This document shows positions 42,916 through 49,392 of a stretch of DNA of 64,000 nt, piece by piece. The stretch covers positions 124,001 to 188,000 of the forward strand of contig NZ_JAUQSY010000002.1 of the NCBI RefSeq assembly GCF_030580865.1. The letters are read 5' to 3'. The DNA is from Hymenobacter aranciens (GTDB lineage: Bacteria; Bacteroidota; Bacteroidia; Cytophagales; Hymenobacteraceae). A model generated the notes under the pieces. That model saw only the letters and a list, made by a program, of their open reading frames with translations. It had not been told where the DNA came from and searched no databases. The first letter of the stretch is position 1. Each line of letters begins with the position of its first letter. Both the position numbers and the translations under genes were made by a program.

Positions 42916-43236
42916 TTACTGTTCAATAATCCGCCCCCCGTGGTACTCCCCATCATCCCCCAGCATCGTTTGCTGGTCGTAGTCGGCGAGGTCGTCGGTA
43001 TCTAGGTTCTCGGCGTCGGGGTGGGCTTCGCGGATTCGGCTGATGATGTCATCGGCCATAGCGGCATCGCGCTGGGGGAGGCGCTTGCTGAGCAGGATGG
43101 CGAACTCGGCAATGTCCCGGCTTTTCTGGTCGCGGCGGATGCTGGTTTCATACTTAATATGTGCCCATGAGGCGACGCCACTAATCAGTATGGCTAGAGC
43201 GAAGATGCCCAAGATGTGAAGAGGCTTGATGCTCAT
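42916..43236 (-). CDS. Single-pass membrane protein, element-borne
   Basis: The 106-residue protein has one N-terminal membrane segment (HILGIFALAILISGVASWA) and an acidic soluble tail rich in Asp (DTDDLADYDQQTMLGDDGE). Its start overlaps the stop of the XRE repressor gene by 4 bp (ATGA), so it is coupled to it. Membrane exclusion of related phages is a possible role, but nothing shows it directly. Confidence 0.6.
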   Translation of the reverse strand: MSIKPLHILGIFALAILISGVASWAHIKYETSIRRDQKSRDIAEFAILLSKRLPQRDAAMADDIISRIREAHPDAENLDTDDLADYDQQTMLGDDGEYHGGRIIEQ

Positions 43237-43571
43237 ACTGTCTCTTGCACCTTCGGCGCGTTAATGTTGGGCGTGCTCATCTGAATGATTTGCTGCTGAA
43301 GCGCAATAATCGTCCGCTGAGCTTCTACAAGCTGCTGCCAGCAAGAAGCATCCGCAATTGGCTCTGCGGCCGATGATTTCGGGAAAAATATTTCGCGGCT
43401 TAGACCGAAAACCTGAATCAGCTTTTGTAGCTGAGTTTCCTTGAATTCCTCCTTCTGATAGAGTGCTGTAAACGCTTGACGTGTAGCGTAACCCATTTTA
43501 GAAGCAGCCTCTTCTTGGGTCATTCCTGACCGCTCTACTGCCTTCTTCAAAATCTTGCCTTGGTGAGCCAT
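43233..43571 (-). CDS. XRE-family repressor (lysogeny control)
   Basis: The 112-residue protein has an N-terminal helix-turn-helix (ILKKAVERSGMTQEEAASKMGYATRQAFTALYQKEEF), then a coiled-coil-like C-terminus. The start MAHQGKILKK is preferred over an upstream Met that would add 25 residues from the operator region. It is divergent from the plus-strand genes across a 100-bp region with two palindromes, the layout of a phage immunity switch. No protease domain is seen, so it is a CI-like or Cro-like repressor without RecA-style cleavage. Confidence 0.8.
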   Translation of the reverse strand: MAHQGKILKKAVERSGMTQEEAASKMGYATRQAFTALYQKEEFKETQLQKLIQVFGLSREIFFPKSSAAEPIADASCWQQLVEAQRTIIALQQQIIQMSTPNINAPKVQETV

Positions 43572-43594
43572 AATCAAAAGACTTGGCTTGTTTC

Positions 43595-43628
43595 CTTGCA
43601 ATGCAAGAACATTGGCAATACATTTGCC
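43595..43628. promoter_or_regulatory. Two operator-like palindromes
   Basis: CTTGCA-A-TGCAAG at 43595-43607 is perfect, and GGCAA-TACAT-TTGCC at 43614-43628 is perfect with a 5-bp spacer. They sit between the divergent XRE repressor and the first rightward gene. Confidence 0.7.
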
Positions 43629-43673
43629 GTTGCACTGAAAGAACAAGCGTAACCAATCTAATAAATTTTACTC

Positions 43674-44009
43674 ATGCAAGCAGCAAGCCAAACTGCCGAA
43701 GCTGAAAAAGTTCCGGCCCGAAAAAAGAAGCAGCGCCGTGGTCCCGATGAAGGCAACATTCTCTGGAAGCTCTATTCGGAGCTAGGCAGCGTGCGCCGAG
43801 CTGAATTCCAAGCACTACTGAAGGAAAATAGCATCCACCCGTTTACCTTCAACAGCCAAACGGCCGCCACCTTCAACGTCTCGCGGATGCGGGCCTCGTC
43901 GTTCAAACTCTATCGGGATTTCTTCCTCGAATCGGGCGTGGACCTGAACGACCACGCCACCGCCACCGAGCCTGCCCAGGGCACGCAGAAGTTCGACCAC
44001 AACGCCTAA
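43674..44009 (+). CDS. Putative early regulator, first rightward gene
   Basis: This 111-residue basic protein has KVPARKKKQRRGPDEGNILWKLYSELGSVRRAEFQALLKENSIHPFTFNSQTAATFNVSRMRASSF. The last segment looks like a helix-turn-helix recognition region, and its place opposite the repressor suggests a Cro-like regulator or an early replication factor. This is inference from position. Confidence 0.55.
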   Translation: MQAASQTAEAEKVPARKKKQRRGPDEGNILWKLYSELGSVRRAEFQALLKENSIHPFTFNSQTAATFNVSRMRASSFKLYRDFFLESGVDLNDHATATEPAQGTQKFDHNA

Positions 44010-44019
44010 GCGCCGGGCC

Positions 44020-44148
44020 ATGCTTACCCAGCTATCAACCCAGGAATGGTTGCGCGGCCTGCTCATCACGCTTTTTCAAATCGTGGTGGTGCTGGCCGTG
44101 CTGCGCGGCTGCTGGCTCATTGTCCGCTTCAATCACCGCCGCCGATGA
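44020..44148 (+). CDS. Very small membrane protein (holin-like)
   Basis: The 42-residue protein has a single membrane segment (LLITLFQIVVVLAVLRGCWLIV) followed by a basic tail (RFNHRRR), and lies just upstream of a lysin gene. The size, one span and basic tail fit small holins. It overlaps the next gene by 4 bp (ATGA). It is too short for most ORF finders. Confidence 0.6.
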   Translation: MLTQLSTQEWLRGLLITLFQIVVVLAVLRGCWLIVRFNHRRR

Positions 44149-44357
44149 ACGCCGAGCCCATCACCCGCGCCGAGCTGCTCGACCTACTGCAAGAGCAGTT
44201 GCCCACCGTGGCCGTGCCCGAGTTGGGCCGCCTGGCCACCGTGCTCCACCTCGTGCTGAAGGCCGGCAAGCTGGCGAAAGCCGCCGCCCCCAAACAGAAG
44301 CAACGCCGCTACACCGAAAAACCGCTGGCCGAGCGCCTGCACCTGAAGCGCCCATGA
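44145..44357 (+). CDS. Small basic element protein
   Basis: The 70-residue protein starts MNAEPITRAELLDLLQEQLPTV, with a basic C-terminus (KQKQRRYTEKPLAERLHLKRP). It is in a tight run (ATGA overlaps on both sides) with the holin-like gene and the lysin, so it may be a lysis accessory. No family is recognised. Confidence 0.55.
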   Translation: MNAEPITRAELLDLLQEQLPTVAVPELGRLATVLHLVLKAGKLAKAAAPKQKQRRYTEKPLAERLHLKRP

Positions 44358-44800
44358 CCCGCCCGCAATTCGTCACCAAGTTCTGGCCGCTGGCGGCCGC
44401 CGTCGGCGAGCAATTCGGCTTGTCACCGGTGGCTATCATCGCCCACGCGCTGAAGGAGGCCGGAGCCAACAACGCCCGCGCCGCCGCCCGGCACAACTAC
44501 TTCGGATTCCTGAAGGACGGGAAGCATATGGTGTTCACCAGCGACGAAGCCGGATTCACGGCCTACGCCCGGCGCATGAGCACCAAGTTCGCGGCCGCCA
44601 CTGCCAAGAGCACCGACGCGGGGGCATTCAGCCTGGCCGTGGCTTTTAGTAGCTACCTGCGCGGTAGCCAGGCCGTGAAGCACGCCTACGCCGATAGCCT
44701 GGCGAAGATTCACCGGGCCGTCGCGGGCGACGTGGCCCGGCTCCGGCTCGACGCGCCCCCGCTCGCCAGCGGCGCCGCTCTCAATTCTGATGTGATGTAG
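44354..44800 (+). CDS. GH73 glucosaminidase-type endolysin, copy 1
   Basis: The 148-residue protein has the compact GH73 core: FGLSPVAIIAHALKEAGANN (probable catalytic Glu35) and HNYFGFLKDG, then AYARRMSTKFAAA. It would cleave peptidoglycan between GlcNAc and MurNAc, for entry or lysis. A second GH73 gene lies at 54,988. The start at 44354 overlaps the previous stop; the larger frame seen further upstream is not coding. It has no signal peptide and so would need the holin-like partner. Confidence 0.75.
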   Translation: MTRPQFVTKFWPLAAAVGEQFGLSPVAIIAHALKEAGANNARAAARHNYFGFLKDGKHMVFTSDEAGFTAYARRMSTKFAAATAKSTDAGAFSLAVAFSSYLRGSQAVKHAYADSLAKIHRAVAGDVARLRLDAPPLASGAALNSDVM

Positions 44801-44806
44801 AACACC

Positions 44807-44872
44807 GGTCCTGGCTTGGCGCACCCCACAATTGAGAGAAGCGGGGCGGGGGTTCGACACCCCCCAGGACCA
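44807..44872 (+). ncRNA. tRNA-like structure
   Basis: A 7-bp acceptor-like stem (GGTCCTG at 44807-44813 with CAGGACC at 44865-44871) and, exactly placed next to it, a T-arm-like hairpin (GGGGG-TTCGACA-CCCCC) are followed by A. The inside is 34 nt, too short for normal D and anticodon arms, and no anticodon stem-loop is evident. The nearby CCCC...GGGG could form a single replacement arm. It could be a decayed tRNA, a viral tRNA mimic or part of a larger RNA. Confidence 0.6.
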
Positions 44873-45060
44873 CAACCGCCGAGGGTACCCGGGCTCTGCC
44901 AGGGATGACAACCCGGTAGCGTAGGCGGTGGCACGACCGAAGGGTGACCAACCTTTTGTTCAATGCTTTGGCGACTAGCACAGTCTATAAGTCGTGGCAG
45001 TGGGGGGCGTCCGGCCGGCGCCCCCCGCCCCTAGTCCGGTCGGCCTTCATCACTCCCGCC
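44873..45060 (+). ncRNA. Structured non-coding region
   Basis: About 190 bp with no good reading frame hold several nested inverted pairs: ACCGCC...GGCGGT, CCGGG...CCCGG, and a strong 8-bp stem GGGGGGCG / CGCCCCCC near 45003-45027. An 8-9 bp pair also links CTCTCAATT upstream (about 44780) with AATTGAGAG inside the tRNA-like fold, which would compete with it. It may be an RNA, an origin or a packaging signal. Confidence 0.45.
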
Positions 45061-45594
45061 ATGTCCAACCGCTACAGCGTTGTTTACGAAACGCCCACCT
45101 TCAGCAACAAGCATTACTTCGACACCTTGCAGGAGGCATTGGCTGACCAATCAGTGCCCCGTCACAAGTACGACGAAGCAACCAGCACGATTGACCGGTG
45201 CGGCGCGTGGATTGCCAACACTGGCACTTATCAGGGTTCGCCGTTTGTCGCTACCATCTACCCACCGAAGCCGGAGGCCGAAGAGGTAGAAGATTTTTTG
45301 GGGCTCGACCCCGAAGGCGACGACGAGGACGTGTACGGCGAAGGGGCCGACGGCCGCGCCCACCCGAGCGAACCCGACGACGACGAGGTGCTGTGCCCGA
45401 TATGTGGGGGCTACGGCGGGGAGAGCTACGGTAGTGATTACGGTACCTGTGGCGAATGTGGGGGAAGCGGCGTGGTAGGTGAAGGCTGGGGCAAACACGA
45501 GGCCGACGAGTGCCCTGACTGCGGGGCAGATGTTGAGGACTGCGCTGTCTGCCCCGGTTGCGGCCGAATCATGGGCATGGACGACGATGAATGA
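45061..45594 (+). CDS. Zinc-finger protein with DnaJ-type CxxCxGxG repeats
   Basis: This 177-residue protein has an N-terminal domain (MSNRYSVVYETPTFSNKHYFDTLQEALADQ) and a C-terminal zinc region with CPICGGYGG, CGECGGSG, CPDCGADVEDC and CPGCG, as in DnaJ-like or small single-strand-binding zinc proteins. The middle is acidic. The stop TGA is the TGA of the first motif of array B. Another start at 44944 would read through the structured region and is not favoured. Its role is unknown; nucleic-acid or protein binding is likely. Confidence 0.6.
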   Translation: MSNRYSVVYETPTFSNKHYFDTLQEALADQSVPRHKYDEATSTIDRCGAWIANTGTYQGSPFVATIYPPKPEAEEVEDFLGLDPEGDDEDVYGEGADGRAHPSEPDDDEVLCPICGGYGGESYGSDYGTCGECGGSGVVGEGWGKHEADECPDCGADVEDCAVCPGCGRIMGMDDDE

Positions 45595-45742
45595 CAGCAC
45601 GGCCGCCCCTGAGCTGCGCGCTCGACGCAGTTCAGGACGGCACAAGTGACAGCATTTCGCCCCGGGCGCCGGCGCTGCAGCTCGAAGAAGTGACAGCAAT
45701 CCGGCGCTTGGCCAGCTGCGGCCGCCGGCGAATATGACAGCA
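45592..45742 (+). repeat. TGACAGCA array B (151 bp)
   Basis: Motifs start at 45592, 45647, 45691 and 45735 (spacings 55, 44, 44). The first motif contains the stop codon of the zinc-finger gene. Spacer 1 is a hairpin (CTGAGCTGCG...CGCAGTTCAG) and spacer 2 carries GCGCCGGCGC. Confidence 0.93.
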
Positions 45743-45789
45743 GAACAGCTGGGGCACTCTGAGGGAGTGCCAAACGACCAGAAAAATCC

Positions 45790-46062
45790 ATGCCGCGCAA
45801 GCGGCAATCAATCCCACCCGCTACCGCAATGGCTGATTTTACCCGCATGAGCGCCGCTGAAGCCGATACCGAGCTCCGCGAAATGCGCCAACTGCTGCTG
45901 ACCAAGCAAACCCAGCTACAAGCAGGAGGGAAGGAAGCCCGCGCCACCACGCGCCGCATTCAGGCTATCAACCGCGCTATGCAAAGCCTTGCAAACGAAG
46001 GTGCTGTGCAAGGGAAATTATTGGAAGTGCGGCCCACTCGCTTACCGGCCGAAAAAGAATAA
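45790..46062 (+). CDS. Small element protein before Rep
   Basis: The 90-residue helical, basic protein (ADFTRMSAAEADTELREMRQLLLTKQTQLQAGGKEARATTRRIQAINRAM) probably starts at 45790 or at an in-frame ATG at 45829. It is placed just before rep and may act with it in replication. It is not recognised. Confidence 0.5.
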   Translation: MPRKRQSIPPATAMADFTRMSAAEADTELREMRQLLLTKQTQLQAGGKEARATTRRIQAINRAMQSLANEGAVQGKLLEVRPTRLPAEKE

Positions 46063-46118
46063 ATGAGCCACCGCCACGGCCCGAACAAACTAATTTCCAC
46101 GGAAAACTACAAAAAACG

Positions 46119-47372
46119 GTGAGCGTCTCTCTTAAACAGTCTAACGGCCTAACGCTCAAATCGGGACGGGTTGACCCTGCCAAGTTATACAAGGGTCAAC
46201 TTTACCGCGCCTCTCGCGGCGCTCTTGAAAATCCCCTATTCACGTTGGCGCTGGATATGCTCGATATTATGTGCCGTGGGCACATCGAATCGGGCTCCGA
46301 CGAGGCCCTGCACATCGAAAAAGGCGACGGGGTACTGCTGGAATGGACCGGAAAGGGCACGCCGATGATGCGCGACAGCTTCAACGTGTACTTGTGGGGC
46401 GAAAAATTCGGCACCCTGCACGCCAACCCCCGCAGCGAGGGCAAAGGATTGAAGCCGGACAGCGTGCAGGTACACGTAGACAACGCCCTGCTTTATACCG
46501 ACCACTGGTATGAGGATTTGCAAACGGTGGTGCAGGCATGCGGCCTGCACGTGAAGAACGTGACGCGGCTGGATATCGCCCTCGACGGGCTGAATTACAT
46601 CATTGAGTTTCTGAACCTCTACCAGAAACAGTTTGAGTGGAACAAAACCGTGCACCACAAGGGCAAGGCCCGCTTCACGGCTGGCGTGCTCGACAAGCGG
46701 ACGATGCTGTATGACCACTTTAAAATCGGCTCTGGCTCCAGTGAGAAGCAAATCAGCGTCTACAACAAAACCAAAGAGTTAGAGCGCTCCAACAAAACAT
46801 ACATCGCCAAATACTGGCAGGCCAACGGGCTCCAGGATGGTGGGCTCGACTGCCCGGTGTACCGCGTGGAGCTACGCATGAGGGGCAAGGCCGTGAAGGA
46901 GGTGAAGGATTTTGCAATCCATAAGCTGACGGATTACAGCTACTTATTCGACCTGTTTCGGACGGGTTGTCACAATTACTTCGAATTTACCGAGACGCAG
47001 GGCCACCAGAACGTCAGCCGGCAGAAGCCCATCGACCTGATACCGTTCGACGCCCTGGGCGCCCGCCTGCTGGAGAAAGTGCCCCGCGCCCTGAGCGACG
47101 GCCGCTACAAAGCGAAGATGGCCGTGCATCTCACGGTGAAGGATATCGTGCTCGACCTTATACCCGACGACTCGCGCCCGCAGGCCCTGGGGGTGATGAA
47201 GGAGCAGATAGAGCGCTACGACCTCTACCCGTGGATGGCGCGCCGCCTGCCCGACTGGCTGAAGCACTACGGCAAGCTGGCCGACCGGCGCGGAATGCCC
47301 AACGGGGGAGGCCGGGCGGGCCACTGTGGGCTGATGGATATTCTGAAAGGCTACGCCCCGCCCCCCAATTGA
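46119..47372 (+). CDS. rep: Rep_trans-type replication initiator
   Basis: This 417-residue protein is of the phage/plasmid replication initiation factor class (PF02486-like, RstA-related) that nicks one strand for rolling-circle replication. Motifs seen are VTRLDIALDG at residues 148-157 (metal-binding Asp pair), KQISVYNKTKEL at 210-221 (candidate nucleophile Tyr in S-V-Y-N-K) and YRVELRMRGKAVK at 248-260. It has a GTG start. The stop TGA is the first motif of array C. The next gene is SSB-like, which supports a rolling-circle life style. The length is normal for the class. Confidence 0.8.
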   Translation: MSVSLKQSNGLTLKSGRVDPAKLYKGQLYRASRGALENPLFTLALDMLDIMCRGHIESGSDEALHIEKGDGVLLEWTGKGTPMMRDSFNVYLWGEKFGTLHANPRSEGKGLKPDSVQVHVDNALLYTDHWYEDLQTVVQACGLHVKNVTRLDIALDGLNYIIEFLNLYQKQFEWNKTVHHKGKARFTAGVLDKRTMLYDHFKIGSGSSEKQISVYNKTKELERSNKTYIAKYWQANGLQDGGLDCPVYRVELRMRGKAVKEVKDFAIHKLTDYSYLFDLFRTGCHNYFEFTETQGHQNVSRQKPIDLIPFDALGARLLEKVPRALSDGRYKAKMAVHLTVKDIVLDLIPDDSRPQALGVMKEQIERYDLYPWMARRLPDWLKHYGKLADRRGMPNGGGRAGHCGLMDILKGYAPPPN

Positions 47373-47520
47373 CAGCACGGCCGCGCCTGAGCTGCGCCCT
47401 CGACGCGCTCCAGGACGGAAGAAGTGACAGCAAAACGAATCGAGCTGAAGCCTGGCCGCGGCCGATAGTGACAGCAAAAGAGAATGCCGGCGAGCTGCTG
47501 CACCGGTGCAAATGACAGCA
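47370..47520 (+). repeat. TGACAGCA array C (151 bp)
   Basis: Motifs start at 47370, 47425, 47469 and 47513 (55, 44, 44). It begins inside the rep stop codon. The spacer 1 phrase CCTGAGCTGCG is shared with arrays B and D. Confidence 0.93.
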
Positions 47521-47554
47521 GCAATCAACCAACCCAACCCCCAATCCCACTATT

Positions 47555-47941
47555 ATGGCCTACGACATGACCGGCCCCCTCATCGAAATTTTCGAAGAGC
47601 AACAAGTAAGCGAGAAATTCCGCAAGCGTGAATTTGTCGTGGAACTGCAAGGGCAGTACCCCGAGCACATTAAATTTCAGCTGGTGCAAGACAAGTGCGC
47701 CCTGCTGGATAACTACCAAATCGGCGACGAAGTGAAGGTGACCTTCGCCCTACGCGGCCGTGGCTTCAACAAAAACGGCCAGATGATTTACTTCACCAAC
47801 CTCGAAGCCTGGCGCGTTGAGCCCGCCGGCAATACGCCGAACCGTAGCCAGCAGCGGCCGGCCGCTCAGAACCCCGCCCCGCGTGCTCAGCCAGCGGCCG
47901 CCCCGATTGCCAGCGACGACGACAACGATTTGCCTTTCTAA
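47555..47941 (+). CDS. DUF3127-type SSB-like protein
   Basis: This 128-residue protein is related to the DUF3127 OB-fold family of Bacteroidota (MTGPLIEIFEEQQVSEKFRKREFVVELQGQYPEHIKFQLVQDKCALLDNYQIGDEVKVTFALRGRGF). A flexible Gln/Ala-rich linker then ends in DDDNDLPF, the acidic tip that in SSB proteins binds partner enzymes. It is likely the viral or element single-strand DNA-binding protein, which fits the neighbouring Rep. Confidence 0.83.
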   Translation: MAYDMTGPLIEIFEEQQVSEKFRKREFVVELQGQYPEHIKFQLVQDKCALLDNYQIGDEVKVTFALRGRGFNKNGQMIYFTNLEAWRVEPAGNTPNRSQQRPAAQNPAPRAQPAAAPIASDDDNDLPF

Positions 47942-47944
47942 GCA

Positions 47945-48268
47945 ATGGCAGCGGACGCAGAAACTACCGGCCGGAAAACCTTCCGGCTCGAAGCCGACGT
48001 GCTGAAGTTGCTAACGAGTGACGACACCAGCCGACGCTACGCCACCGAGAACGCAGCTATCAATGGGCTGCTGCGCGAACTGGTGAAGGCCCGCGAGAAG
48101 CTGGCCCAGCAGGAAATTTTTCAGGCCAACCAGAAGCAGCAGATTACCGAAGCGAACGAAATCGCCCGGCAATGGAAGCAGAAGCATGACGACAAATGCA
48201 CTGAGCTAGGCCAACTGCAAGGTGCGCTGCAACTCATCGGCAAGTTTCTGCGCCCGCCCGAACTGTAG
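47945..48268 (+). CDS. Coiled-coil element protein
   Basis: This 107-residue protein starts MAADAETTGRKTFRLEADVLKLLTSDDTSRRYATENAAINGLLREL, a region that could form a ribbon-helix-helix-like N-terminus, followed by a long coiled coil (EKLAQQEIFQANQKQQITEANEIARQWKQKHDDKC). It follows the SSB gene by 3 bp. DNA binding is suggested by the first segment only. A terminator closes the unit. Confidence 0.55.
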   Translation: MAADAETTGRKTFRLEADVLKLLTSDDTSRRYATENAAINGLLRELVKAREKLAQQEIFQANQKQQITEANEIARQWKQKHDDKCTELGQLQGALQLIGKFLRPPEL

Positions 48269-48286
48269 AAACGGACCGATACGGCA

Positions 48287-48320
48287 CAAAAAAGCCGCTC
48301 CATGTGGGGCGGCTTTTTTT
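48287..48320 (+). terminator. Rho-independent terminator
   Basis: AAAAAGCCGCTC with GGGCGGCTTTTTTT, a strong stem and T-run closing the rep-SSB-coiled-coil part of the element. Confidence 0.9.
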
Positions 48321-48382
48321 ATGGGGTTTGGTAGCCGGTTTCGGCGCGGTTGTGCAGCGGTTTCGACGCGGTTTTGCAGCGG

Positions 48383-48586
48383 TCAGGAGAACGCGGCGCG
48401 AATCATGTCGGCTTCGGAGCGCCGGAAAATGCGCTTGGTGAGGTCGAGCCGTTCATTCTCGGGCAGTGCGTCGTTCCAATCCTTCACCCAGCGCATGAAG
48501 GTGCGCACCGAAACACGGAATTCACGAGCTAAGCTCCCCTTGGATTCGGTAGCAACAGGAGCCGGATTGGTAGTTTTCGCAGACAT
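48383..48586 (-). CDS. Small helix-turn-helix protein
   Basis: This 67-residue protein, starting MSAKTTNPAPVATESKGSLAREFRVSVRTFMRWVKDWNDALPENERL, is an HTH of the phage regulator or terminase-small-like type. It is the only minus-strand gene in the rightward half and is divergent from the membrane-protein gene. A promoter box lies 19 bp before the start. Iterons in the shared gap may be its operators. Confidence 0.68.
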   Translation of the reverse strand: MSAKTTNPAPVATESKGSLAREFRVSVRTFMRWVKDWNDALPENERLDLTKRIFRRSEADMIRAAFS

Positions 48587-48604
48587 TAGAATAACATTAA
48601 GGCT

Positions 48605-48612
48605 CAAAGTTA
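48605..48612 (-). promoter_or_regulatory. -7 box (TAnnTTTG) for the HTH gene
   Basis: The minus strand reads TAACTTTG, and the ATG at 48586 follows after 18 bp. Confidence 0.5.
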
Positions 48613-48646
48613 CTCAGCTAATAAACTCGGCACAAGCTGACAGAAG

Positions 48647-48683
48647 CTGAATTAAGCGGCATAAACTGAAATAAACGGCATAA
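48647..48683. promoter_or_regulatory. Two 18-bp direct repeats (operator iterons)
   Basis: CTGAATTAAGCGGCATAA at 48647-48664 and CTGAAATAAACGGCATAA at 48666-48683, at a 19-bp period, with a partial third copy on each side (CTGACA). They lie between the divergent HTH and membrane-protein genes. Confidence 0.72.
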
Positions 48684-48741
48684 CCTGACAAGGCATCTGG
48701 GGAGGTTGCAGATTTGGACCCTGCTAACAAATCCACCCGCT

Positions 48742-49392
48742 GTGCTCAAGTTTCTACTTCCTCTCGGTGCCCTCGCTGCCTATGCCCTCTACAACAAGGG
48801 CGCCGGCGCGAAAAAACTCGACTATGAGGTGGTAGGCGTGCGGGTTCACAAGTTCACGCTGCCGGCCACCGTGGATTTGCGCATTGCGGTGCGTTTCCTC
48901 AATCCGTCGTCGCAGTCGTTCAAAGTGAACAGCGTGCGGCTGAACATCAAACAGGCCGGCACGCTGCTGGGCGACTGCTACGCCAACCTGGCATTTGCCA
49001 TCGCCCCCGGCAGCCAGCCGGTGCAGGAATTTCCGGTGAACGTGCGCGGCCTGGCCGTGCTGCAAAAGCTGGTGCCGCTGCTGCTGGCCAATAAGCCGCT
49101 GCCCATTCTGGACATTTCGGGCTTCCTGACGGTGGAGGGCATCGAAGCCCCGTTGAGTGACATTCAGGTGCCCTTGGCCGCCTACGACCCGCGCAAGACA
49201 GCGGCCGCCACTACGCCGCCCAAGCCTGCCGCGAAAGCTCCAGCGGCCCCGGCCAAGCCTGCCCCCACGACCAAGCCCGCCGCGAAAACGCCGGCCAAGC
49301 CTGCGGCACCCAAGAAGAAAGCAGCCGCGCCCGCCAAGAAGAAGGCCGCGCCGGCTAAGAAGAAATATGCCACGAGTGCCCCCCGCCGATAA
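48742..49392 (+). CDS. Membrane-anchored LEA-like protein with Lys/Ala/Pro tail
   Basis: The 216-residue protein has an N-terminal membrane anchor (MLKFLLPLGALAAYALY) and then a domain of about 110 residues (YEVVGVRVHKFTLPATVDLRIAVRFLNPSSQSFKVNSVRLNIKQAGTLLGDCYANLAF) that resembles the LEA14/WHy beta sandwich. A histone-H1-like tail rich in AKKKAA, PAK and PKK follows. A GTG start at 48742 is preferred; an alternative TTG 36 bp upstream lies in a probable promoter. The basic tail could bind the genome and the anchor the membrane, perhaps in a virion vesicle or lipid layer (inference). Confidence 0.65.
   Translation: MLKFLLPLGALAAYALYNKGAGAKKLDYEVVGVRVHKFTLPATVDLRIAVRFLNPSSQSFKVNSVRLNIKQAGTLLGDCYANLAFAIAPGSQPVQEFPVNVRGLAVLQKLVPLLLANKPLPILDISGFLTVEGIEAPLSDIQVPLAAYDPRKTAAATTPPKPAAKAPAAPAKPAPTTKPAAKTPAKPAAPKKKAAAPAKKKAAPAKKKYATSAPRR

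Noticed and set aside
44807..44872. Functional tRNA gene
   Set aside because: The 34-nt core is too short for D and anticodon arms, with no recognisable anticodon loop; kept as a tRNA-like structure only.
44807..45060. tmRNA
   Set aside because: No tag reading frame or long mRNA-like insert between the two halves of the acceptor stem.
45592..45742. CRISPR array
   Set aside because: Repeats are 8 bp, spacers are palindromic and similar among arrays, lengths alternate 47 and 36, and no cas genes are near.
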